A stretch of 34,383 nucleotides of DNA from Bacteroidales bacterium (GTDB lineage: Bacteria > Bacteroidota > Bacteroidia > Bacteroidales > UBA932): positions 1 through 34,383 of the forward strand of contig JAFYZZ010000091.1 of NCBI GenBank assembly GCA_017548445.1, in the 5' to 3' direction. Positions 16,955 through 27,000 of this stretch are shown here, in pieces. Each line of letters begins with the position of its first letter. Positions within the stretch are counted from its first letter, which is position 1. The notes beneath the pieces were generated by a model, which saw only the letters and a program-made list of their open reading frames with translations, was not told the DNA's origin and ran no database searches. Position numbers and translations under genes: made by a program.

Positions 16955-17775
16955 TTCCTGCCGATGGTCTTGATCCGGCTGCGGAACTGCCGGTTCTCGT
17001 TCGCCAGCTCGGCGATGCCCTCGTTGAGCCGCGACAACTGGTCGTCACCGTCGAACTTCACGTTGTATTTCTTGTCCTGGGCCCGGTAGGCGTCCAGGCC
17101 GTCCAGCATCCTGTAGAGCGGATTCACGTAGAAGGCGAGCAGGAAGAAGAGCAGCATCACCACCAGCAGCAGGCCCACGCCCACCGCCACGACGCCCGGA
17201 ATGACGCTCCGGTAGAACCCGCGCTCGAAGGTCGCGGAGTTCTTCTCCAGGTCGCGGTAGATGGCGCCCGACAGGTTTTCAATGTCGGAGTGCAGGCGGT
17301 CGTAACGGGGCTGAAGCCTGCCGAAGTACCAGGAACGGGTGTCGATGAAGTCCGACTGGATGACGTCCTCGAGTTCCAGTGATGTGAGCATATATGCAGA
17401 ATAGGAATACATCACCGAGTCGGCCAGCGGGTGCACCTGGTTGGAGGCGACGCCCAGCCGGAGCGAGTCGCAGTGCGACTTGAAATAGCCGTCGTCGAAC
17501 TCCGGGAGGTCGACCGAGGCTTCGTCTCCGATGACTTCAAGGATCTGCAGGTTGTAGGTATTGCTCATTTCCGCCAGCCGGTTGGCGACATTGATGCTTC
17601 TGATGTCGTCCGCAATCAGTTCCGACACGTAATCGCTCATAGTCCTGTACTCCATCACGGAGATGATGGAGGACACCAGCAGGATGACGGCGATCGACGA
17701 GAAGCTCAGGATGAGTTTCGCGCGCATCGACAACCGTCGCGTCTCGTTTTTCTTGAACAATTTCCGTCCCGGCAT
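16951..17775 (-). CDS. Orphan membrane sensor-like protein: 4-helix periplasmic domain plus HAMP, no output domain
   Basis: A 274-residue protein with a basic N-terminus, a first membrane helix at about 20-41, a helical periplasmic domain (about 42-190, resembling four-helix-bundle chemoreceptor sensors), a second membrane helix at about 191-217 and a HAMP-like segment beginning NPLYRMLDGL. It then ends in a short coiled coil (LNEGIAELANENRQFRSRI) with no kinase, methyl-accepting or cyclase domain. The stop is a clean ATGA overlap with trkH, so this is not a frameshifted kinase in this sequence; no kinase-like frame follows. It heads the trkH-helicase-DPP4 operon and may report to a partner protein. 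Role unknown. Confidence 0.75.
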   Translation of the reverse strand: MPGRKLFKKNETRRLSMRAKLILSFSSIAVILLVSSIISVMEYRTMSDYVSELIADDIRSINVANRLAEMSNTYNLQILEVIGDEASVDLPEFDDGYFKSHCDSLRLGVASNQVHPLADSVMYSYSAYMLTSLELEDVIQSDFIDTRSWYFGRLQPRYDRLHSDIENLSGAIYRDLEKNSATFERGFYRSVIPGVVAVGVGLLLVVMLLFFLLAFYVNPLYRMLDGLDAYRAQDKKYNVKFDGDDQLSRLNEGIAELANENRQFRSRIKTIGRK

Positions 17776-17800
17776 TATTAAATTTCTTCAATAATAATGA

Positions 17801-17808
17801 CAAATATA
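17801..17808 (-). promoter_or_regulatory. -7 promoter box for the sensor-trkH-helicase-DPP4 operon
   Basis: The minus strand reads TATATTTG (TAnnTTTG), 26 bases before the start at 17775. It is divergent from the ROK promoter, with only 13 bases between the boxes. A loose inverted repeat ATTATT-N10-AATAAT (17774-17795) overlaps this region and could be a regulator site; this is a weak guess. Confidence 0.55.
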
Positions 17809-17821
17809 AGAATTATTTTTT

Positions 17822-17829
17822 TATTTTTG
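17822..17829 (+). promoter_or_regulatory. -7 promoter box for the ROK-ABC-F pair
   Basis: TATTTTTG matches TAnnTTTG and ends 25 bases before the ATG at 17854. The surrounding 60 bases are strongly AT-rich. Confidence 0.6.
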
Positions 17830-17853
17830 TATGGCAGCTAAAACGAAGCGATT

Positions 17854-19056
17854 ATGACCAATTCCTTCCTGGGCGACAATACTGGCAAGAGCGCCTCGGT
17901 CAAGCGGGAGATTCTCCGCTTGTGCATCACGCACAACAACTACAGCATCGCCGACTTCAGTCGGGCGCTGGGCATCAGCGTCCCCACCATAACCAAGTTC
18001 ATCAGCGAGCTCATCGACGAGAATTTCCTGAAAGACGAGGGGAAGGTCGGCACCTCCGGCGGACGCCGCCCGAGCGTGTACGGCCTCAACCCCGACGCCG
18101 GCTATTTCGTGGGCGTGGACGTGGCGAGGCACCATTTCCACATCGCCATCAGTGACTTCAAGGGAAAGGTCATCTCCTATATTCAGGACATCGAGTTCGT
18201 GCTGGAGGCCAATGAGAATTCCTTCCGCACGATGTGCCGGATGGTCATCGACCAGGTCACGGCCAGCGGTATTCCCTGGATCAAGGTGCTGGGCGTGGGC
18301 GTGAGCCTGTCCGGCCGCGTGAATCCCGAGAAAGGCTACAGCCTCACCTATTTCGTGAGCGACGACCTTCCGCTGGGAAGCATCTTCCGTAAGGAGTTCA
18401 ACGTGCCCGTCACCATCGAAAACGACTCGCGCGCGATGGCTTACGGCGAGTTTATGCACCTTGGCAAGAAGGCGGACCCGGATATGATCTTCATCAACGT
18501 CAGCTGGGGCCTCGGGATGGGCATCATTATGGACGGCCGGCTCTACTACGGCAAGTCCGGCTATTCCGGCGAGCTGGGGCACTTCCCCGTGCTGAACAAC
18601 GACGTCATCTGCCGCTGCGGCAAGGTGGGCTGCCTGGAAACGGGCGCCTCCGGTTCCGCGCTGCACCGGATGATCGTGGAGAAACTCGGCAAGGGGCAGG
18701 CCTCTTCGATGGCCGAAGCCTATAACAGGAAGGGCGACGTGGAACTGGACGAGATCCTGCGCGCCGTCGAGGAAGGCGACGTGCTCGCCATTGACGCCAT
18801 CGGCAAGATCGGCGACACCCTGGGCCGCGGCATCTCCGGCGTGCTGAACGTCTTCAATCCGGGCCTCGTGGTCATCGGCGGCCGCCTGATCGTGGGCAAG
18901 GACTACCTCCTGCTGCCCATCAAGACTGCGGTCAACCGCCTGTCGCTGCCGCGCGTGTCGTCCGACACGACCATCGTCCTCTCGCAACTCGGCCGCAGGG
19001 CCGCCTCCGTGGGCGACTGCCTGCTTTCGCGCGCCCGGGTGCTCGGCCTGATGTAA
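17854..19056 (+). CDS. ROK-family transcriptional regulator (NagC/XylR-like)
   Basis: A 400-residue protein with an N-terminal winged helix-turn-helix (about residues 15-65, SIADFSRALGISVPTITKFI) fused to a sugar-kinase-like ROK domain. The conserved END motif is at 189-191, and the zinc site comprises His243 in GELGHF with Cys253, Cys255 and Cys260 in CRCGKVGCLE. Family members bind a sugar or sugar phosphate and repress carbohydrate genes. The ROK kinase aspartate (Asp191) is kept, so residual kinase activity cannot be excluded. It is followed after 3 bases by the ABC-F gene. Its target sugar is not evident; the xylose genes are 13 kb away. Confidence 0.9.
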   Translation: MTNSFLGDNTGKSASVKREILRLCITHNNYSIADFSRALGISVPTITKFISELIDENFLKDEGKVGTSGGRRPSVYGLNPDAGYFVGVDVARHHFHIAISDFKGKVISYIQDIEFVLEANENSFRTMCRMVIDQVTASGIPWIKVLGVGVSLSGRVNPEKGYSLTYFVSDDLPLGSIFRKEFNVPVTIENDSRAMAYGEFMHLGKKADPDMIFINVSWGLGMGIIMDGRLYYGKSGYSGELGHFPVLNNDVICRCGKVGCLETGASGSALHRMIVEKLGKGQASSMAEAYNRKGDVELDEILRAVEEGDVLAIDAIGKIGDTLGRGISGVLNVFNPGLVVIGGRLIVGKDYLLLPIKTAVNRLSLPRVSSDTTIVLSQLGRRAASVGDCLLSRARVLGLM

Positions 19057-19059
19057 GCT

Positions 19060-20937
19060 ATGCCCAGCTACCTGCAGATCGAGAACATCTCCAAGTCCTA
19101 CGGACCGAAGGTGCTCTTCGAACGCATCGGCTTCAATATCAACGAAGGCGACAAGATCGCCCTGATCGCCCCCAACGGCACGGGAAAGACCACCCTGCTG
19201 CGCATCCTGGCGGGGGAAGACAGTTCCGACTCCGGCGGGCGCGTCCTCTTCCTGAAGGACATCCGCATCGCCTTTCTCAAGCAGGAGTACGATTACGACC
19301 CGGCGCTCACGGTCGAGGAGCAGATCCGCCGGTCGAGCCGTCGGATGACGGACACCTTCCACGAGGAGGAACTTCGCGACTACTGGCAGCGCGTGCGCGA
19401 GCTGCTCACCTCCTTCCGCCTGCCAGACCTCGGCAAGCCGATGGCGTCGCTGTCCGGAGGCGAGGTCAAGCGCGTGGCGCTCAGCGAATTGCTGGCCCTG
19501 CAGGCCGACTTCCTCATCCTCGACGAGCCCACCAACCATCTGGACATCGAGGCCATCGAGTTTCTCGAGGGCTATCTGAAACGCAGTCGCTGCACCCTGC
19601 TGATGGTCACGCACGACCGCTATTTCCTGGACCGCGTGTGCAACACCGTGATGGAACTCGACCACGGTGGCATCTACATCTACAAGGGCAACTACCAGAA
19701 CTACCTGGAGAAGCGCGACGAGCGCATCGCCCTCTACAACGCCGAGACCGACAAGGTGCGGAACCTGCTGCGCCGCGAGCTGGAATGGATCCACGCCACG
19801 CCCTGCGCCCGCAGCGGCAAGGCCAAGTACCGCATCGACGCCTTCCACGAGCTTTCCGACCGCGCCGCGCAGGTGTACCGGACGCAGCAGGTCAGCCTCG
19901 ATGGCGTGGGCGGCGCCTCGCGCCTGGGCGGCAAGATCATCAACTGCAAAGGCGTCTGCTACGACTGGGAGGGCGTCCCGATGCTCCGGGATTTCACCTA
20001 TGATTTCCAGCGTTGCGACAAGGTGGGCATCGTGGGGCGCAACGGCGTGGGCAAGACCACTTTCCTGGACCTGCTGACCGGGGTGGTCGCGCCCGACAGC
20101 GGTTTCATCGACCGCGGCGAGACGCTCCGCATCGGCTATTACCGGCAGCAGGGGATGGAGTTCCGGCCCGGCGACACGGTGCTCGACATCGTGCCCGACA
20201 CGCGTCTGCTGGGGCATTTCCTGTTCCCGCGCGATATGTGGTCCACCCGCGTGGAGCGGCTTTCCGGGGGCGAGAAGCGGCGGCTTTATCTGCTTACCAT
20301 CCTGCTGCAGGAGCCTAACCTGCTGATCCTGGACGAGCCGACCAACGATCTGGATATCGTGACGCTGAATATCCTGGAGGAGTATCTGAAAGAGTTCCAA
20401 GGCAGTCTGCTGGTGGTGAGTCACGACCGGCATTTCCTGGACCGGGTGACGGATCATCTGCTGGTGTTCTGCGGGGAGGGAGTCGTCAAGGACTTCGTCG
20501 GCTCATTCTCCGAGTACCGCGCGTATGTCCGGGACGTTGAATCCCGCAAGCGGGCGGGTGTTCCCCAGCGGACGGACGGAATTTATTTTTCGGACAGGCT
20601 TGCCGAAAAACCAAATTCCGCTCCGTCCTCCACAACGCCAACGCACGACACCCGCCCGGCGATTTCAACGCCCGCGCACGGCAAACCGTCAGTCCCTCAT
20701 TCCGGGCTTGACCCGGAATCCCAAAAACCGCGTAAGCGTACCTGGAAGGAACAGAGGGAGCTGGAGGCTCTCGAAGCGGAACTGCCGCGGCTGGAGGCCG
20801 AGAAGGCGGAGCTCGAGGCGAAGATGAGCAGCGGCGCGCTCCCCTATACCGAGCTCCAGGCGGCTTCGGAGCGCATCCAGGAACTGTTGAACGAAATCAG
20901 CCAGCGCGAGGAGCGCTGGCTGGAACTCTCGGAGTAA
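19060..20937 (+). CDS. ABC-F family ATPase, Uup-like, with palindrome-encoded linker insert
   Basis: A 625-residue soluble protein with two ABC domains and no membrane part. Domain 1 has APNGTGKTT (37-45), LSGGEVKR and LILDEPTNHLD; domain 2 has GRNGVGKTT, LSGGEKRR and LILDEPTNDLD. The C-terminal coiled coil (about 558-625) places it with Uup-type proteins, which act on ribosomes or DNA-related structures. Between domain 2 and the coiled coil, residues about 492-557 are a low-complexity Pro/Ser/Thr-rich stretch encoded by two palindromes (20535-20670 and 20699-20719). Homologues have a short lysine/proline linker here. The frame is open throughout, so the gene is presumably functional. Confidence 0.92.
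   Translation: MPSYLQIENISKSYGPKVLFERIGFNINEGDKIALIAPNGTGKTTLLRILAGEDSSDSGGRVLFLKDIRIAFLKQEYDYDPALTVEEQIRRSSRRMTDTFHEEELRDYWQRVRELLTSFRLPDLGKPMASLSGGEVKRVALSELLALQADFLILDEPTNHLDIEAIEFLEGYLKRSRCTLLMVTHDRYFLDRVCNTVMELDHGGIYIYKGNYQNYLEKRDERIALYNAETDKVRNLLRRELEWIHATPCARSGKAKYRIDAFHELSDRAAQVYRTQQVSLDGVGGASRLGGKIINCKGVCYDWEGVPMLRDFTYDFQRCDKVGIVGRNGVGKTTFLDLLTGVVAPDSGFIDRGETLRIGYYRQQGMEFRPGDTVLDIVPDTRLLGHFLFPRDMWSTRVERLSGGEKRRLYLLTILLQEPNLLILDEPTNDLDIVTLNILEEYLKEFQGSLLVVSHDRHFLDRVTDHLLVFCGEGVVKDFVGSFSEYRAYVRDVESRKRAGVPQRTDGIYFSDRLAEKPNSAPSSTTPTHDTRPAISTPAHGKPSVPHSGLDPESQKPRKRTWKEQRELEALEAELPRLEAEKAELEAKMSSGALPYTELQAASERIQELLNEISQREERWLELSE
20535..20670. repeat. 136-base nested palindrome inside the ABC-F gene
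   Basis: Nested complementary blocks pair in order: CGTTGAA (20535-20541) with 20664-20670; CGGGCGGGTGT (20551-20561) with 20648-20658; GGACGGA (20570-20576) with 20622-20628; GGAATTT (20578-20584) with 20613-20619; and TTTTTCGG (20586-20593) with 20603-20610. A nine-base loop remains. It would form one long interrupted hairpin and encodes residues about 492-537 in frame. Confidence 0.85.
20699..20719. repeat. Short REP-like palindrome in the ABC-F linker
   Basis: ATTCCGGG (20699-20706), loop CTTGA, then CCCGGAAT (20712-20719): a perfect eight-base stem. Sequences of this type (ATTCCGGGCTTGACCCGGAAT core) are widespread as intergenic palindromic repeats in bacteria. Here it is translated as HSGLDPESQ just before the C-terminal coiled coil. 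Confidence 0.75.
20898..20922. repeat. Perfect 10-base-stem hairpin at the end of the ABC-F gene
   Basis: CAGCCAGCGC (20898-20907), loop GAGGA, then GCGCTGGCTG (20913-20922), ending 15 bases before the stop region. It encodes part of the coiled coil, and no T-run follows, so it is not a standard terminator. It may still slow or stabilise the transcript end. No other terminator was seen before the convergent glnS. Confidence 0.5.
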
Positions 20938-20969
20938 CTCGCACCGAAAAAGGCTGATTTCGATCCCGG

Positions 20970-22625
<1,656 letters not shown>

Positions 22626-22647
22626 AAACGCAGTTGGCTGAATCGCG

Positions 22648-22655
22648 CAAATTTA
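22648..22655 (-). promoter_or_regulatory. -7 promoter box for glnS
   Basis: The minus strand reads TAAATTTG (TAnnTTTG), 23 bases before the glnS start. It is divergent from the yicC box 12 bases away. Confidence 0.6.
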
Positions 22656-22667
22656 CGGATTTATTCG

Positions 22668-22675
22668 TAATTTTG
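22668..22675 (+). promoter_or_regulatory. -7 promoter box for yicC
   Basis: TAATTTTG matches TAnnTTTG and ends 23 bases before the ATG at 22698, the same distance as for glnS on the other strand. Confidence 0.6.
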
Positions 22676-22697
22676 CGCATCCAAGCGCGAAGAGTAT

Positions 22698-23573
22698 ATG
22701 ATTAAATCGATGACCGGCTATGGCAAGGGTGTTGCCGAACTCTCCACGGGACGCCTGACCCTCGAAATACGCACCCTCAACGGAAAGAACTGCGATATCA
22801 ACATCAAATCCTCCCTCCTCCCCAAAGACAAGGAACTGGAAGTCCGGAAAACCCTTGCCGACGCCCTGCAGCGCGGCACGGTGGACGTGCTGCTGACCTT
22901 CGAGCCGAAGGCGGGCGCCGCCGCCCGGCAGATCGACGCGGGCCTGGTGGAAAACTATTTCCGTCAGATCCACGCCATCGGTTGCAAGGTGGGCATCGCG
23001 ATGCCCAAGGAAGAGTACCTGGAGGCCATCCTGCGCTTCCCCGACGTGTTCGAAGGCGGTAAGCAGGAGACCATTCCCGAGGAGGAGTGGCCCGTGGTCG
23101 AAGCGGCCTTGAAAGAGGCACTGGACGCGCTGGATGCTTTCCGCAGCCGGGAAGGAGCCGCACTCTATGCGGATGTCACCGGCCGCGTAGCCAGGATTCT
23201 CGCCCTCTATGACGAGGTCGAATCACACGAGGCGGAGCGCCTGGACGCCGTGCGGGAGCGCATCCGCAAAGCAGCCGAAGACCTGCAGCTCAAACTGGAC
23301 AAGGACCGCCTCGAGCAGGAGATGATCTTCTATCTGGAGAAACTGGACATCAATGAGGAGAAGGTGCGCCTGCGCCAGCACTGCAAGTATTTCCTGGACA
23401 CCATCGACGGCGAGCCCTGTCCGGGCCGCAAGCTGGGATTCATCATCCAGGAGATGGGCCGGGAGATCAACACCACCGGCTCCAAGGCCAACCACGCGGA
23501 AATCCAGAAGCTCGTCGTCCGGATGAAAGACGAGCTCGAGAAGATCCGCGAACAGTCGATGAATATCCTTTAG
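22698..23573 (+). CDS. yicC: YicC-family endoribonuclease
   Basis: A 291-residue protein with the family's N-terminal signature MIKSMTGYGKG and LEIRTLNGKNCD, a central helical domain, and the C-terminal DUF1732 region GRKLGFIIQEMGREINTTGS. YicC proteins are RNA-cleaving enzymes implicated in small-RNA and mRNA decay. The length is typical and no residue is obviously missing. Its stop codon overlaps that of the convergent bactofilin gene by four bases, so the two mRNAs would be complementary at their 3' ends. Confidence 0.95.
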   Translation: MIKSMTGYGKGVAELSTGRLTLEIRTLNGKNCDINIKSSLLPKDKELEVRKTLADALQRGTVDVLLTFEPKAGAAARQIDAGLVENYFRQIHAIGCKVGIAMPKEEYLEAILRFPDVFEGGKQETIPEEEWPVVEAALKEALDALDAFRSREGAALYADVTGRVARILALYDEVESHEAERLDAVRERIRKAAEDLQLKLDKDRLEQEMIFYLEKLDINEEKVRLRQHCKYFLDTIDGEPCPGRKLGFIIQEMGREINTTGSKANHAEIQKLVVRMKDELEKIREQSMNIL

Positions 23574-23989
23574 TCGGAAACGGCGGCAGAAGCGGTGCCG
23601 GCCAGCCGGTCGTACTCCTCTTCCGTGATGATCTTGAAGGAGCCGTTGACCTGTGCGCCCAGTTCCACCTGGACCTTGCTGACGTAGATGTCGCCGTTCA
23701 CCACGGAACTGCCCTTGAGCGAGAGCATTTCCTTGACGTAGATGTCGCCGTCCATCCGGCCCCAGATATCTGCATTCACGCAGAAAAGCTTGCCGGACAG
23801 GCGGGCTGATTCGCCGGCCACCACCCGCCCCTCGGAGCGGAGCGTACCGTCCACGCTGCCGTCCACGCGGATGTCGGTGGGAGCGGACAGATCGCCCTTG
23901 ATGGCGGCGCCCTGGGCGATGCGGCTGACGCTGTTCACATTCTGCTCCACGGTCTTGGGAGCCTTGGTTTCATTCTTGGCGATGTTCAT
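23570..23989 (-). CDS. Bactofilin (polymer-forming cytoskeletal protein)
   Basis: A 139-residue protein with a flexible N-terminus and a DUF583 right-handed beta-helix core made of short glycine/valine-rich turns: IKGDLSAPTDIRVDGSVDGTL, then ARLSGKLFCVNADIWGRMDGDIYV, then VVNGDIYVSKVQVELGAQVNGSF. Bactofilins self-assemble into membrane-associated filaments that organise cell-wall enzymes. It starts 12 bases after the secA stop and has no separate promoter box, so it is probably expressed with secA. The C-terminal tail (AGTASAAVSD) is short and unstructured. Confidence 0.93.
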   Translation of the reverse strand: MNIAKNETKAPKTVEQNVNSVSRIAQGAAIKGDLSAPTDIRVDGSVDGTLRSEGRVVAGESARLSGKLFCVNADIWGRMDGDIYVKEMLSLKGSSVVNGDIYVSKVQVELGAQVNGSFKIITEEEYDRLAGTASAAVSD

Positions 23990-24001
23990 AATCTTCAGTT
24001 T

Positions 24002-27000
24002 TTACACGACACCGCGGCCGTGGCAGTTCTTGTACTTCTTGCCGCTGCCGCAAGGGCAGGGATCGTTGCGGCCCACCTGCTTCTCCACCTTCACCGGCGC
24101 GTTGGACTTCTGCTCGCCGTTGGTGGTGAGGTCGCTGTGACGGGCCTGGTAGCGGCTCATATCGGTCTTCGGGCGCACGGCACGCTGGGGCTGCTGCGGG
24201 CGGTCCTGCAGCGGCACGAACGCCTTGAAGAGGAAGGACAGGACGTCCTGGTTCAGGGTTTCGAGCATCTCGGCGAAGAGGTTGTAGCTCTCCAGCTTAT
24301 AGACCACGACCGGGTCCTTCTGCTCGTAGGTGGCGTTCTGGACGCTCTGCTTGAGGTCGTCCATCTCGCGCAGGTGCTCCTTCCAGTGCTCGTCGATCTG
24401 ATAGAGGATGATATTCTTGCTGAGGGTCTTGGCGATTTCGCGGCCCTCGGAGTTGTAGGCGCGCTCGAGGTTCACCGAAAGGGTCATCTGCTTGCGACCG
24501 TCGGAGATGGGGATCGCGATGTTCTGGTACATCGAGCCCTGCTTCTCGTATACGTCCTTGATAATCGGGTAGAGACGCTCCACGAGGGTGTCCATCCTGC
24601 GGCGGTACACTTCCTGCATATGCTCCACGAGACGGTCCTCGATGACGTCGGCCTTCGCCTTCTCATAAGTATCGGCGTCCAGACCGGAGTCGATGGACAG
24701 CTGGGCCATCAGCGAGACCTCGAACTCCTCGAACGGAAGGCCCTTGCTGCGCCCCACGAACAGGGAGGCCGTGTCCTTCATCATATTCTGCAGGTCGATC
24801 TCCACCTTCTCGCCGCTGATGGCGTTGCGCCGGCGGGAATAGATGGCCTCGCGCTGGTAGTTCATCACGTCGTCGTATTCGAGCAGGCGCTTGCGGACGC
24901 CGAAGTTGTTCTCCTCGACCTTCTTCTGCGCATTCTCGATGGCGTTGGAGAGCATCTTGCTCTCGAGGGCCTCGTTTTCCTCCATTCCCAGCTTGTCCAC
25001 CATCCCGGCGATGCGCTCGGAGCCGAACAGACGCATCAGCTTGTCCTCCAGGGACACGTAGAAGGTGGATGAACCCGGGTCGCCCTGACGGCCGGCACGG
25101 CCGCGCAGCTGGCGGTCCACACGCCGGGAGTCGTGCCGCTCGGTGCCGATGATGGCGAGGCCGCCGGCCTTCTTCACGTCGTCGGACAGCTTGATGTCCG
25201 TACCACGGCCGGCCATATTGGTGGCGATGGTCACCGCGGAGGTCTGGCCCGCCTGGGCCACGATCTCCGCCTCGCGGGCGTGCTCCTTGGCGTTCAACAC
25301 GTTATGGCGGATGCCGCGGATCCGGAGCATACGGCTCAGAAGCTCGGAGGTCTCGACGTCCGTCGTGCCCACGAGCACCGGACGGCCGGCTTTCGAGAGT
25401 TCCACGATACGGTCGATCACGGCGGCGTACTTAGCCTTCTTGGTCTTGTAGATGAGGTCGTTCTGGTCGTCGCGGATGACCGGGCGGTTGGTGGGGATGA
25501 CCATCACGTCCAGTTTGTAGATGCTCCAGAACTCGCCCGCCTCGGTCTCGGCCGTACCGGTCATACCAGCCAGCTTGTGGTACATACGGAAGTAGTTCTG
25601 CAGGGTGATGGTCGCGAAGGTCTGCGTGGCGCCCTCCACCTTCACGTTCTCCTTGGCCTCCACGGCCTGATGGAGTCCGTCGCTCCAGCGGCGGCCCTCC
25701 ATAATACGGCCGGTGGACTCGTCCACGATCTTGATCTTGCCGTCCATAATGACGTAGTCCACGTCCTTCTCGAACATCGTGTACGCCTTCAGGAGCTGGA
25801 TCACGGTGTGCACGCGCTCGCTCTTGGTGGAGAACTCCGCCATCAGCTCGTCCTTCTTCTGCTGCTTCTCCAGCAGGGAGAGTTCGGTGTGCTCGATCTC
25901 GGCGATGCGGGAGCCCACGTCGGGCAGCACGAAGAAGTCGTCCTCGCCCACGGCGTTCGCAAGCACCTCGTGGCCCTTGTCGGTCATATCCACGGAGCGC
26001 ATCTGCTCGTTGATCACGAAGTACAGCGGGTCGGTGACCACCGGCATCTCCTTCTCGTTGTCCTGCATATAGTAGTTCTCCGCCTTCTGCAGGAGCACCT
26101 TCATACCGGGCTCGGAGAGGAACTTGATGAGGGGCTGATACTTCGGAAGGCCCTTGTGGGCCCGCAGGAGCAGCTTTCCGCCCTCGGCTTCGTCGCCCTC
26201 GGCGATCTTCTTCTTGGCCTCGTTGAGCACCTGGTTCACCAGGGCGCGCTGCGTCTGGTAGAGCCGCTCCACGTAGGGGCGGAACTCCATAAACTGCGCC
26301 TCGTCGGCCTCGTTGCGCGTGATGGGACCGGAGATGATGAGCGGGGTCCGGGCGTCGTCGATGAGCACGGAGTCCACCTCGTCCACGATGGCGTAGTGAT
26401 GCTTGCGCTGCACCAGGTCCTCCTGGCTGATGGCCATATTGTCACGCAGGTAGTCGAAGCCGAACTCGTTGTTGGTACCGAAGGTGATGTCGCACTCGTA
26501 GGCCTTGCGGCGGGGGTCCGAGTTGGGCTGGTGCTTGTCGATGCAGTCCACCGACAGACCGTGGAACATATACAGCGGGCCCATCCACTCGGAGTCGCGC
26601 TTGGACAGGTAGTCGTTCACGGTCACCATATGCACGCCCTTGCCGGCCAGCGCGTTCAGGAACACAGGGAGGGTGGCCACGAGGGTCTTGCCTTCACCGG
26701 TAGCCATCTCCGCGATCTTGCCCTGATGCAGGGCGATGCCGCCGATCAGCTGGACGTCGTAATGGACCATATCCCAGGTGATTTCGTTGCCGCCGGCCAC
26801 CCAGTGGTTGCGGTACACCGCCTTGTCGCCCTCGATGTCCACGAAGTCGTGGTTCACCGACAGGTCGCGGTCGAACTGCGTGGCGTTCACGGTGATGGTC
26901 GGGTTCTCCTTGAAACGCCGGGCGGTGGACTTCACGATGGCGAACGCCTCGGGGAGGATCTCGTCGAGGGCCTTCTCGATGGCTTCGTCCTCCTCCTTGA

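Noticed and set aside
17774..17795. ATTATT-N10-AATAAT inverted repeat as a ROK operator
   Set aside because: Only six-base arms in an AT-rich promoter region overlapping the start of the divergent gene; too weak to list as an operator.
17821..20457. 878-codon minus-strand frame opposite the ROK and ABC-F genes
   Set aside because: Antisense shadow of two well-supported genes; its composition (His, Gln, Val, Asp rich) is that of other shadows in the window.
20941..20969. CGAAA...TTTCG as a terminator between ABC-F and glnS
   Set aside because: The stem is five weak base pairs without a T-tract in either direction.
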